Made by a program: the position numbers and the translations under genes. This document shows, piece by piece, positions 7,396 to 15,488 of a stretch of DNA of 25,044 bases. The notes beneath the pieces are model-generated. The model searched no databases, had not been told where the DNA came from, and worked only from the letters and a program-made list of their open reading frames with translations. This DNA is from Pseudomonadota bacterium (GTDB lineage: Bacteria > Myxococcota_A > Polyangia > Fen-1088). Numbering within the stretch: the stretch's first letter is position 1; every line of letters begins with the position of its first letter. The stretch lies in assembly GCA_023438785.1 (NCBI GenBank), contig JAEXQJ010000164.1, positions 1-25,044 of the forward strand, in the 5' to 3' direction.

Positions 7396-8142
7396 ATGCT
7401 GCTCACGCCGAAACCGGGGATCATTTACGGCCCCGTGAATTCGCGTCGCCTGGGGCGCTCGCTGGGCATCAACGTGCTGCCCGCCGCCCACAAACCGTGC
7501 ACCTTCGACTGTGCGTACTGCCATTTCGGCTGGACACCGTGTGAGCCTCCCCCACCCTTCCCCAGCGTCGCCCAGGTTCTGCATGAGGTGGAAGTCGCCC
7601 TCTTGCGTCTTGATCCCGCGTTCCTGACGTTTTCGGGCAACGGCGAGCCCACCACTCATCCGGACTTCGGCGACATCGTCGACGGTGTGCTCCGCCTGCG
7701 CGATCGTTACCTGCCCACCGCCCAGGTGGCCGTGCTCTCCAACAGCACGCGCGTGGGCGACGCCCAAATTCGCGCGGCCCTGGCACGCCTCGACGCGCGC
7801 ATCATGAAGCTGGACGCGGGTAGCGAGGAGGTCCTGCAAAGCTACAACCGACCCGTGGAGCCCATCACCCTGCAAGACATTCTGGAGGGCCTGCGCCAGA
7901 TCCCCGGGCTGACCGTGCAGGCCCTCTTCGCTGGCGGGCCGGGCGGCAACACCGATGCGCAGCACATCGTCGCCTGGGTGGACCACGTCGTCGCGCTCGC
8001 GCCGCTGGCCGTGCAGCTCTACAGCCTCGATCGCGACGGGCCGGCGCGCCGGCTCCAGCCCGCGGATCCCGCCACTCTGGCCCACATCGCCGCCGAGCTG
8101 CGGACCCGCGGCTGCCCCGCCACCGTGTTTGCGCGCACCTGA
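7396..8142 (+). CDS. Radical SAM protein (COG0731-like)
   Basis: A 248-residue protein that begins 2 bases after the MocR stop; GGAAAGG at 7382-7388 inside the end of the MocR gene is its likely ribosome-binding site. It starts with YGPVNSRRLGRSLGINVLP, the opening of a widespread family of uncharacterised radical SAM proteins, followed by the cluster motif CTFDCAYC (Cys 35, 39, 42) that binds the 4Fe-4S cluster cleaving S-adenosylmethionine. GNGEPT (81-86) is the SAM amino-group 'GGEP-like' motif. The C-terminal part has no extra Cys-rich SPASM or Twitch signature that I can see. The substrate is unknown. Co-transcription with a PLP-sensing regulator suggests a role in amino acid, amine or vitamin B6 metabolism, which is inference from position. 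Convergent with the methyltransferase. Confidence 0.88.
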   Translation: MLLTPKPGIIYGPVNSRRLGRSLGINVLPAAHKPCTFDCAYCHFGWTPCEPPPPFPSVAQVLHEVEVALLRLDPAFLTFSGNGEPTTHPDFGDIVDGVLRLRDRYLPTAQVAVLSNSTRVGDAQIRAALARLDARIMKLDAGSEEVLQSYNRPVEPITLQDILEGLRQIPGLTVQALFAGGPGGNTDAQHIVAWVDHVVALAPLAVQLYSLDRDGPARRLQPADPATLAHIAAELRTRGCPATVFART

Positions 8143-8199
8143 CCCTTGCCATTCCGACCTCAGCCGTTGACCTCTGCTTGAGCCGCGCCCGCCCGGCGC

Positions 8200-8895
8200 T
8201 CATTTCACGGCCAGCAATCCCGCCTGCATGTGCGCGCGCCAGATGAGCTCGACGGCGCCGAAACCCACCCCGCGCAACAGCGACAGATGCTCCGCGATCC
8301 GCACGGGCTTCACCTCCGTGCCGAACCGCGCGAGATGGCGGTCGACCACCTCCGCCGCGCGGCCCTGCCGCAACTGAAACTCCCGCCAGCGTCCCAGCCC
8401 GATCTCCCTTCCGCGCGCTGATTCGCTTTCGACATTCTCGAAAACCACGAGCACGCCACCCGGCTCGAGGATCTCGAAACACCCCCGCACCGCCGCCCGT
8501 CGCGCCTCTGGCTCCAGATAGTGGTGGCACATCACGGCCGTCACGGCCTGGGCCCGGAGCCGCGGCTCGATTCCCGGCAGGCGATCACTCCCGGCTGGCG
8601 GCAGGATCGCCACCCGGCCTGAAGCGATGTCTTCTGCCAAGCACAGCCGCGCCTGCGTGAGCATCGCCTCCGAGGGATCCGCGAGCACGAAGCGCGTCCG
8701 CCCGAAACGCGTCAGCGCCGCCGCCACGAGCGCGCCCGTGCCGGCGCCCGTGTCCACCCAACACGCCGGCTCGCCGACCACCGCCCGCACGACGTCCATC
8801 GTCTCCTCGTGGATCGCGTCGTAATACGGAAGCACGCGCCGCACCTCTGCATCGTACTCAGCCGCCGCGTGGGCCGATTTGTTGTCGTTGGCCAT
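8200..8895 (-). CDS. Class I SAM-dependent methyltransferase
   Basis: A 231-residue protein with the Rossmann-fold methyltransferase pattern. An N-terminal cap YDAEVRRVLPYYDAIHEE is followed by motif I CWVDTGAGTGAL (residues 45-56, binding SAM), the acidic end of strand two VLADPSEAML (Asp73), then VMCHHYLEPEARRAAV as the motif IV region and EILEPGGVLVVFENV as post-motif strand five. Full length for a stand-alone small-molecule methyltransferase. The substrate cannot be deduced. The ATG at 8895 lies 21 bases after the stop of the Gly-rich exported protein gene on the same strand, so the two may be one transcript, although their products have no obvious link. It ends 57 bases from the convergent radical SAM gene. 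Confidence 0.88.
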   Translation of the reverse strand: MANDNKSAHAAAEYDAEVRRVLPYYDAIHEETMDVVRAVVGEPACWVDTGAGTGALVAAALTRFGRTRFVLADPSEAMLTQARLCLAEDIASGRVAILPPAGSDRLPGIEPRLRAQAVTAVMCHHYLEPEARRAAVRGCFEILEPGGVLVVFENVESESARGREIGLGRWREFQLRQGRAAEVVDRHLARFGTEVKPVRIAEHLSLLRGVGFGAVELIWRAHMQAGLLAVK

Positions 8896-8916
8896 GGTCG
8901 CATCAAAGGGCGGGAG

Positions 8917-9495
8917 TCAGAACACGCCAAACGACAACGGAAGGATGGCTGGCGTCCGACCTCCGAGGCTTGGCTGCTGATTCGAGGTGGCGCCGCCTTC
9001 ATCACGAGCGGAGAGCTCATAGCCGACCACGGCCCCGACGAAGAGCGGTGCCAGGGTCCAAGGCCAGCTGCCGATAGTCCGATCCCTCGCCACCAGAATG
9101 CCCGCCGCGGCAAGCCCGACGGCCTCGCCGGCAAAGGTCGCCCAGAGCTTCCCATTGCCGCCGGACAGGCGCCCCGCACCCCAGGTACCGAATCCGGTCC
9201 CCGCGATTCCTCCAGCGACGGCCCCGAACAACGCCCACCCGTCCGTCGCCGAGAATATGCATCCATGGGCGCTGCAGACGTCCTCGGCGCCGGCGAGCCT
9301 GGCCGCGCCGTAGCTGAGAAAACCGATGCTGACCGCGCCTCCCGCAGCTCCCAGCATCCCCCCACCGAGATCGGCCGCGGGGCGCCAGAACGGTCGGAAG
9401 GGCTCCGCCATCGCCCTGTGCTCGCCCATGGCGAGGACCGAGACGACGGAGACGACGCTCAGGAGCAGGAGCCTGCGACAGCGAGGAAACAGCAT
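8917..9495 (-). CDS. Exported Gly-rich hydrophobic protein of unknown function
   Basis: A 192-residue protein. I prefer the ATG at 9495 over a GTG three codons earlier, because GGGTGG lies upstream at useful spacing. Residues 1-30 are a signal peptide: PRCRR, then LLLLSVVSVVSVLAMG, with a plausible AxA site at AMA. The remainder alternates Gly/Ala-rich hydrophobic stretches carrying glycine-zipper spacing (GGGMLGAAGGAVSIGFLSYG, FGAVAGGIAGTGFGTWGAG, GEAVGLAAAGILVA, FVGAVVGYEL), so it probably sits in a membrane or packs as helices or strands there. The C-terminus (ILPLSFGVF) ends in aromatic Phe, which is seen in some outer-membrane proteins. I recognise no family. It is divergent from the ABC-F gene, with 116 bases between starts, and may share a transcript with the methyltransferase. 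Confidence 0.65.
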   Translation of the reverse strand: MLFPRCRRLLLLSVVSVVSVLAMGEHRAMAEPFRPFWRPAADLGGGMLGAAGGAVSIGFLSYGAARLAGAEDVCSAHGCIFSATDGWALFGAVAGGIAGTGFGTWGAGRLSGGNGKLWATFAGEAVGLAAAGILVARDRTIGSWPWTLAPLFVGAVVGYELSARDEGGATSNQQPSLGGRTPAILPLSFGVF

Positions 9496-9611
9496 GTCGG
9501 CCACCCTAGCGTCTCCCGCAGCTCTTGTCTGCCGAGCGGCTCGCCCAGCTCCAACCTCTCGTGCAAATGCCCTGGGCAGGCTTCCCTGCTTCGTAGTAAG
9601 TCCCTCGCCTC

Positions 9612-11234
9612 GTGATTCGTCTCGACAACATCAGCAAGCAGCACGGGCCGCAGATCCTCTTCGTGGAGGCCAGCGCGGCCATTTTGCGCGGTGAGAAGAT
9701 CGGCCTGGTCGGCCCCAACGGGGCGGGCAAGTCCACCGTGTTCCGCCTCATCATGGGCGAGGAATCGCCGGACGACGGGCAGATCTCCATCGACCGCAAC
9801 GTGACCATCGGCCACTTCAGCCAGGACGTGGGCGAGATGAAGGGCGTGACCGCGCTGGAGGCGACCATGGACGGCGCGGGCCCGGTCTCGGCGCTGGCCA
9901 AGGAGCTGCACGAGTTGGAGCACGCCATGGCGGATCCCGAGCGCGCCGACGAGTTGGACGCGCTGGTCGATCGCTTTGGCCATGTGCAGGCGCGCTTCGA
10001 CGAGTTGGGCGGCTATGCATTGGAAGCACGGGCCCGCGAAATCATGGCCGGCCTGGGCTTCTCGCAGGACATGATGGACGGCGACGTGGGCAACTTGTCC
10101 GGCGGATGGAAGATGCGCGTGGCCCTGGCGCGCATCCTGCTGATGCGCCCCAACGTCATGCTGCTCGACGAGCCGTCCAACCACTTGGACATCGAGTCCA
10201 TCATCTGGCTGGAAGGCTTCCTCAGGGACTACGACGGCGCCCTGCTCATGACCACGCACGACCGTGAGTTCATGAACCGCGTGTGCGGCAAGATCATCGA
10301 GATCGACGGCGGCGTGCTCACCACCTACTCGGGCAACTACGATTTCTACGAGAAGCAGCGCGCGCTCAATGAGGCGCAGGCCGAGGCGGCCTACGCGCGT
10401 CAGCAGGCCATGCTGGCCAAGGAGATGCGCTTCATCGAGCGCTTCAAGGCGCGCGCCAGCCACGCCGCGCAGGTGCAATCGCGCGAGAAGAAGCTCGACA
10501 AAATCGAGAAGCTGGAGCCGCCGCGCCGCCGGCGCAGCATCACCTTCCAGTTCCCGGATGCGCCCCGCTCGGGCGAGGACGTCATCAAGGTCGAGGGCCT
10601 GCACAAGGCCTACGGCAAGCGGGTCATCTACGAGGGCCTGGACCTGATGATTCGCCGCAAGGAGCGCTGGTGCGTGATGGGCGTGAACGGTGCCGGCAAG
10701 TCCACCCTGCTCAAGCTGGTGACCGGGGCCACCGCGCCTGATGCGGGCAGCGTCGTGCTGGGCGCGGGCGTGCGCATGGGCTACTTCGCCCAACACGCCA
10801 TGGAGCTGCTGGATCCGGACAAGACCGTCTACCAGACGCTGGAGGAGGCCTTCCCGCTGGCCTCGGTGGGCACACTCAAATCGCTGGGCGGCTGCTTCGG
10901 GTTTTCGGGCAGCGACATCGACAAGACCTGCCGCGTGCTCTCGGGCGGCGAGAAGGCCCGCGTGGTCATGGCGCGCCTGCTCTACGATCGTCCCAACCTG
11001 CTGGTCCTCGACGAGCCCACCAACCACCTCGACCTGGGCACCAAGGAGATGCTGCTCGCGGCCCTGCGCGACTTCGAGGGCACCATGCTCTTCGTGTCGC
11101 ACGATCGCCGCTTCCTGGCCGGTCTCTCCAACCGCGTGTTGGAGCTGACCCCTGAGGGCGTGATCCCGTACGGCGGCGGCTATCTGGAGTACGTGGCGCG
11201 CAGCGGGCACGAGGCACCCGGGCTGCGGTCCTGA
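9612..11234 (+). CDS. ABC-F family ATPase (YheS/Uup-like ribosome-associated)
   Basis: A 540-residue protein with two ABC ATPase domains and no membrane segments, the hallmark of ABC-F translation factors. The GTG start at 9612 gives the usual opening MIRLDNISK. Domain 1 has Walker A GPNGAGKST (34-42), signature LSGGW (about 162) and Walker B with NHLD (LLDEPSNHLD, about 183). A charged linker rich in Arg/Lys/Gln lies about 245-315 (the P-site tRNA interaction motif region). Domain 2 has GVNGAGKST (about 356), LSGGE (about 443) and VLDEPTNHLD (about 466). All catalytic residues look intact. Members act on the ribosomal E site to rescue or tune translation; some give antibiotic resistance. The short C-terminus lacks the Uup coiled-coil tail, so a YheS/YbiT-type housekeeping role is more likely. 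Monocistronic by context. Confidence 0.92.
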   Translation: MIRLDNISKQHGPQILFVEASAAILRGEKIGLVGPNGAGKSTVFRLIMGEESPDDGQISIDRNVTIGHFSQDVGEMKGVTALEATMDGAGPVSALAKELHELEHAMADPERADELDALVDRFGHVQARFDELGGYALEARAREIMAGLGFSQDMMDGDVGNLSGGWKMRVALARILLMRPNVMLLDEPSNHLDIESIIWLEGFLRDYDGALLMTTHDREFMNRVCGKIIEIDGGVLTTYSGNYDFYEKQRALNEAQAEAAYARQQAMLAKEMRFIERFKARASHAAQVQSREKKLDKIEKLEPPRRRRSITFQFPDAPRSGEDVIKVEGLHKAYGKRVIYEGLDLMIRRKERWCVMGVNGAGKSTLLKLVTGATAPDAGSVVLGAGVRMGYFAQHAMELLDPDKTVYQTLEEAFPLASVGTLKSLGGCFGFSGSDIDKTCRVLSGGEKARVVMARLLYDRPNLLVLDEPTNHLDLGTKEMLLAALRDFEGTMLFVSHDRRFLAGLSNRVLELTPEGVIPYGGGYLEYVARSGHEAPGLRS

Positions 11235-11330
11235 CCTCTCGCACCAGGGTCCTGGCTGGTCTGCGCCACGTGGGTGCCGTAAAGTGGACGGCCGAAGCGC
11301 CGATCTGAAGATCGTCGGTGGGAGACACAC

Positions 11331-12692
11331 ATGCACACCATCAAGTTCGGGTTCCTCTCGCTCGCTCTGCTCTCACTCGGTTGTGACCTATTTCCCGGCA
11401 GCAGCAGCAACGTCTCGAACTCGCTCACCCCTCCCGAGTACCAGCCAGGATCGTCGGGCAGCGTCGTGAAGCGCGATGGCGGCGCGGACGCGGCGGAGCT
11501 CGACAGCGGGGCCGCGGCGACGGGCGGGACCGTGGCGCTCGACGGCGGGGCGGGTGGCACGGGGGGCACGGTGGATAGCGCGGTCCCCGACGCGCCCGCG
11601 GATGTGGTCACCCACCCGAGCAAGGCCTGGACCGAGTTCGGCCGCATCTTCGACTCCTGCGAGTGGTTCGCCGCCTCCACCGCCCTGTGCACCACCAAGC
11701 CGACCATCACGGGCGTCTCGGCCACCTTGTCCTTCGAGCTTTACAAGACCAGCGACAGCGGCAAGACGTGGTCGCTCGTCAACACCGTCGATACGGGCAA
11801 CACCAACCCGGCGGCCACGGTGGCGGTTTACCTGCCCACGGCCACCGACCTGGGGTAGGTGCCGGGGGCCGCCGGGGCCACCGCCTCGGGAACCATCGGC
11901 AATTCGCCCGACGGCGGACTCCACTGGTATTCCAAGGCCGCCAACGTCTTCTCGGTGCTCTCGGGCGTGAGCGCGGCCCCCGTGCCGTTGCGCCAGGCCC
12001 TGTCTGCCAGCAGCGCCCTGTGGCTGCTGCCCGACGGCAACAGCCTGCTGCGCTCGAAAGACGGCGGAGACAAGTGGACGCTCGTTACGCCCCCCACCGA
12101 CTTCGGCGCGGCCACCAAGCGCTCCTTGCTCAGCGCGGGCGGCCGGCTCTACCTCAGCTACCTCAAGGCCGACATGACCATGGGCCTCTACGTGGCTGAC
12201 GACTTCGGCCAGTTCAGCGCCGTGAAGGACGCCATCCCCGTCGGCTCGGCGGGCAACAACCTTTCGACTTGGCTGCACGGCTCGCCCAACGTGGCCGGGC
12301 TCTTCATGTGCGACCGCACCCCTCTGCCCAACTGGGGTACGCCCTTCTGGATCTACGCGCTCGTGGCCGGCACGACCCCTACCAAGATCATGTCCGTGGC
12401 CGGCACTCAGACCGACGTGGTGGGCCTGCGCGACGGCCTGGTGGTGGAACGGGCCGGCGCCGTCACCACGTATCTGTCCGGCGTGTTCAGCGAGGCCGGG
12501 GGCAGGTTCCTGCAGCTCCGCAGGAGCAACGACGGTGGGGCCTCGTGGTCAGTCCTGCACAGCGAGCCTGCGGCCACCTTGGTCTACGCCTCTCTGATGG
12601 TGGATCCCCTGGGCACCGTGCACGCCATGCGCCATACGTCGAACGTCACGGGCGAGCAGTTCGCCTACGACGCTCACTTCATCTTGGAGTAG
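11331..12692 (+). pseudogene. Asp-box/Ycf48-like repeat lipoprotein interrupted by an in-frame TAG
   Basis: One frame of 454 codons is split by TAG at 11856-11858 with no frame change. The first part (175 residues) has GGTGGGAG before the ATG, a signal peptide ending LSLGC (Cys18, then Asp at +2) and a Gly/Ala/Asp-rich linker (about 48-92). Asp boxes (S/T-x-D-x-G-x-x-W) lie at 140-147, 192-199, 242-249 and 399-406, on both sides of the stop and about 50 residues apart for the first three, so this was one beta-propeller-like gene. Ycf48-type repeats read 'GW-x-x-G-x-x-G-T-I'; here the order is LG-stop-VPGAAGATASGTI, so the stop replaces the expected Trp (TGG to TAG). This could be a true nonsense mutation, a sequencing error or recoding. 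A GTG directly after the stop could restart translation, but the product would lack a signal peptide. Confidence 0.8.
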
Positions 12693-12716
12693 CCGCTCAC
12701 CCCGGCGCGGTCGGGC

Positions 12717-13754
12717 TCAGATCACGGGGCAGGAGAAGCGCACTTCGAAGCGCGAGAATTGGAAGTGCTCGGCGCGTCGACAGTACTCGCCGAACAGACG
12801 GACCTGCGTGGTCTCGTTGGGGGGCTCAAAATCCCAGCCCGCTTCCCGATCACGAGGGATCTCCTGGTCGTCCAGGTAGACCTTGACCACGTAGGGGCTC
12901 AACGGTTGCGTCTGTACGAAACGCAGCAGACACGACGGTCGCGTGACGCCGCCGAAGATGGCCTCCAGCGCGTATTGCAGCTCATCAGGCGTCTGCACGG
13001 AGTAGTAGGCCGGGTGGGACGGTGAGCGCGCCGCCCCTCCCGCCAGAGCCAGACTGTCCAAGCAGCTCGCCCGCGTGTCCGTGCCGCCCTCGGTGCCCAG
13101 GCCCAGAACGATGACCGGCACGCCCATGGCGAACAACTGGCCGGCTTGGCTGGCCGCCTGCTCGCAGGCCGGCCACGCCCCCGCATCCGAGCCCTCCAGC
13201 GGACCGGCGGAGAGCCGGCCATCCAAGCCGCAGGTAGGCCACCCGTCGGTGACCAGCAACACGTAGCGGGACAAGCCGTCGTCGGGCAGAGAGGCGAAGT
13301 ACTGGCGCGCCTGGTTCAAGGCCGCCGCCGTGGGTGTCTGGCCCTCCAGGGGCAACAGGGCAGCCAGGCCGTTCTTCACCGCCGCGGCGTTGTCCAGGGC
13401 CACGTCCACGAGCGGACCGCCGGCGCAGCAGCCGGCCGCGCAGTCGGGCCCGGGTGAGGGAAACGCGGCCAGGCCGAAGCGGATGTGCCCCTCGTACAGG
13501 GAGGTGATGTCCTCCAACGCCGCGGCCATGGCCTGGTAGCGGGTCACGGCACCGAAGCCACTGGCCATGGACTCGGACCTGTCGAAGACCACGAGCACTT
13601 CGGCCTGCAGCAGCGCACCGACCGAGCGCCCGGGATTGCAGACGTTGTCCGAGGTCGTGATCCCGGGATCCGCGGCCTTCCCCGCGTCGGGCACGCCGCC
13701 GCCGTTGCTACAGGCGGCGGCAATGAGACACAAGGCCACGAGACAACGACGCAC
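12717..13754 (-). CDS. VWA-domain lipoprotein
   Basis: A 345-residue lipoprotein from a GTG at 13754: signal MRRCLVALCLIAAAC with Cys15 lipidated. Residues about 50-240 are a von Willebrand A domain with an intact metal-ion-dependent adhesion site: DRSES (Asp58, Ser60, Ser62), a Thr in EGQTPT (140 or 142) and Asp170 in LLVTDGWPTCG. The domain carries extra Cys pairs (CAAGCC, CGLDG, CEQA, ASC), as in exported VWA proteins stabilised by disulfides. After the VWA comes a 90-residue tail with GWDFEPPNETTQVRLFG, common in myxobacterial VWA lipoproteins. From family knowledge, CglB, the adventurous-gliding adhesin of Myxococcus, is a Cys-rich VWA lipoprotein of this general kind; I cannot claim orthology. 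It is divergent from the GldA-like gene with 79 bases between, so the two may be co-regulated. Confidence 0.85.
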   Translation of the reverse strand: MRRCLVALCLIAAACSNGGGVPDAGKAADPGITTSDNVCNPGRSVGALLQAEVLVVFDRSESMASGFGAVTRYQAMAAALEDITSLYEGHIRFGLAAFPSPGPDCAAGCCAGGPLVDVALDNAAAVKNGLAALLPLEGQTPTAAALNQARQYFASLPDDGLSRYVLLVTDGWPTCGLDGRLSAGPLEGSDAGAWPACEQAASQAGQLFAMGVPVIVLGLGTEGGTDTRASCLDSLALAGGAARSPSHPAYYSVQTPDELQYALEAIFGGVTRPSCLLRFVQTQPLSPYVVKVYLDDQEIPRDREAGWDFEPPNETTQVRLFGEYCRRAEHFQFSRFEVRFSCPVI

Positions 13755-13761
13755 GGCTGGG

Positions 13762-13767
13762 ATTGTA
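13762..13767 (-). promoter_or_regulatory. Possible -10 box placing the VWA transcript start at or near the start codon
   Basis: On the minus strand TACAAT (13767 to 13762) ends 7 bases before the GTG of the VWA lipoprotein gene. If it is a sigma-70 -10 box, the transcript would begin at or next to the start codon and be leaderless, which fits the absence of any Shine-Dalgarno sequence. No good -35 hexamer is visible at 16-18 bases, so confidence is low. Confidence 0.3.
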
Positions 13768-13833
13768 GCGTACGTCTTTGCGCGCAACACACCTTGCCTG
13801 CAGCCGCATCGGCGTGTACTTCTAGGCCCCTGC

Positions 13834-14763
13834 ATGATCCAAGTGCGGGAACTGACCAAATTCTTCGGAGATCGGGCGGCGGTTCGTGACCTCAACTTCG
13901 AGATCGGCAAGGGTGAGGTCATCGGCTTTCTCGGGCTGAACGGCGCGGGGAAGACCACCACGCTCAAAATCCTGGGTTGCGTGCTGCTGCCCACGTCGGG
14001 CCGCGTGACCGTGGACGGCTTGGAAGTCACCGAGCAAGCCCACGAGGTGCGGCGCAAGATCGGGTTTCTGCCCGATCAGCCGCCGCTCTACGGCGAAATG
14101 ACGGTGGGCGCCTACCTGGACTTCGCAGCCCGGCTGCGCGGCGTGGCCGGGCGCGATGTGGCGGCGCGCGTGCGCGAGGCCGAGGAGAAGACCTCGCTGA
14201 CCCAGGTGCACGATGACGTCATCGCCAGCCTATCCCACGGCTATCGCCAGCGCGTGGGCGTGGCGCAGGCGCTGGTGCACCGACCGGCGTTGCTCATCCT
14301 CGACGAGCCCACGGCGGGCCTGGACCCCGTGCAAATCGTGGACATGCGCAACCTCATTCGCGGCCTGCGCGGCGAGCACACGGTGCTCATCTCGAGCCAC
14401 TTCCTGGCCGAGATCAGCCAAACCTGCGATCGCCTGCTGGTCATCCAGGCGGGCGAGATCGTGGCCCAGGGCACGGAGGACGAACTGGCCTCGGCCATGG
14501 GCACGGCGCGTCCCATCGAGATCGAGCTGCGTGGACCGGCCGCCGGCGCGGCCGAGTTGGTGCGCGGCCTGGACGGCGTGAGCCGCGTCGAGGTGGAGGC
14601 CGGCGCCGCCACCCTGCTGCGCGTGCACACCAGCCGTGACCTGCGCCCCGAGCTGGCGCGCGCCCTGGTCAACGCCGGGCACGAGCTGCTGCGCCTGGAG
14701 CGCGGGGCCTCGCGGCTGGAATCCATCTTCCTGCAACTGACCCACCCCGGGAGGCCCTCGTGA
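13834..14763 (+). CDS. ABC transporter ATP-binding protein (GldA-like)
   Basis: A 309-residue single ABC ATPase domain: Walker A GLNGAGKTT (34-42), signature SHGYRQRVGVAQAL, Walker B LLILDEPTAGLDP and a switch His in ISSHFLAEI. The C-terminal 80 residues (from RPIEIELRG) form the DUF4162-like regulatory tail typical of ABC-2 exporters and GldA proteins. The ATG at 13834 is chosen because the frame's long upstream extension overlaps the divergent VWA gene. A weak promoter (TTGCCT at 13794 and TACTTC at 13817, 17 bases apart) is possible. It is the first gene of a four-gene operon and overlaps the permease gene by four bases. It would power the GldF-like permease; in Flavobacterium GldA, GldF and GldG are needed for gliding, whereas in other phyla the substrate is unknown. 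Confidence 0.92.
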   Translation: MIQVRELTKFFGDRAAVRDLNFEIGKGEVIGFLGLNGAGKTTTLKILGCVLLPTSGRVTVDGLEVTEQAHEVRRKIGFLPDQPPLYGEMTVGAYLDFAARLRGVAGRDVAARVREAEEKTSLTQVHDDVIASLSHGYRQRVGVAQALVHRPALLILDEPTAGLDPVQIVDMRNLIRGLRGEHTVLISSHFLAEISQTCDRLLVIQAGEIVAQGTEDELASAMGTARPIEIELRGPAAGAAELVRGLDGVSRVEVEAGAATLLRVHTSRDLRPELARALVNAGHELLRLERGASRLESIFLQLTHPGRPS

Positions 14764-15488
14764 GTGCCACGTTGTTGATCGCCCGCCGCGAGTTGGGCGC
14801 CTATCTGCGCAGTTGGAGCGGCTACATCATCGCCGCCGCCGTGCTCATCGCCGACGGCCTGCTCTTCAACGGCTTCGTGCTCGGCGCGGCCGGAGAGCAT
14901 CGCTCGGCGGAGGTGCTGAGCAGCTTCTTCTACATTTCGAGTGGCGTGACCATGACCGCCGCGATCTTCCTATCCATGCGCCTCGTGGCCGAGGAGCGCC
15001 AGACCGGCACCCTGGTCCTGCTCACCTCTTCGCCGGTGCGCGACCGCGAGATCGTCGCCGGCAAATTCCTGTCGGCCCTCGTCTTTTTGGGGCTCATCCT
15101 GCTCTCCACGCTCTTCATGCCCGCGCTCATCATGGTCAACGGCAAGCTGTCGTTCGGACACGTGGCCGCGGGCTACCTGGGTCTCATGCTCCTCGGCAGC
15201 GCGGCCCTGGCCATCGGCACGCTGGGCTCGGCCCTGGCACGCACGCAGATCCTGGCCGCCATCGTTTCGGCCGGCATGCTGGTCAGCCTCATCGTGGTCT
15301 GGTGGCTGGGCACCATCACCGAGCGGCCGCTCAACGACGTGTTCGTGGCCCTGGCCCTGTGGGGACGCCACTTCCCGCCCTTCCAGGCGGGGATCATCAA
15401 CCTGCGCGACGTGGTCTACTACCTGGCCGTCACCTATTTCGCGCTCTATGCCGCCACGCGCGCGCTGGAGGCCCGGAGGTGGCGATGA
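14760..15488 (+). CDS. ABC-2 type permease (GldF-like)
   Basis: A 242-residue integral membrane protein starting at a GTG that overlaps the ATPase stop as GTGA, with GGGAGG about 6 bases upstream: tight translational coupling. There are six predicted membrane spans, the first being YIIAAAVLIADGLLFNGFVLG and the last YYLAVTYFALYAA. Between spans two and three lies EERQTGTLVLLTSSPVRDRE, the cytoplasmic coupling motif typical of ABC-2/GldF permeases, where the ATPase docks. The small size and absence of a large periplasmic loop match GldF. It is the membrane half of the transporter formed with the upstream ATPase, and probably works with the GldG-like protein encoded next, which starts inside its last codon. 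Confidence 0.9.
   Translation: MSATLLIARRELGAYLRSWSGYIIAAAVLIADGLLFNGFVLGAAGEHRSAEVLSSFFYISSGVTMTAAIFLSMRLVAEERQTGTLVLLTSSPVRDREIVAGKFLSALVFLGLILLSTLFMPALIMVNGKLSFGHVAAGYLGLMLLGSAALAIGTLGSALARTQILAAIVSAGMLVSLIVVWWLGTITERPLNDVFVALALWGRHFPPFQAGIINLRDVVYYLAVTYFALYAATRALEARRWR

Noticed and set aside
9459..11336. A 625-codon minus-strand open frame opposite the ABC-F gene
   Set aside because: Mirror frame of a gene with all ABC motifs intact; the translation is His/Gln/Leu-rich with no domain.
11859..12692. Second half of the Asp-box gene as an independent GTG-started gene
   Set aside because: No signal peptide, no convincing ribosome-binding site, and the repeat pattern continues across the stop, so it is better read as one broken gene.
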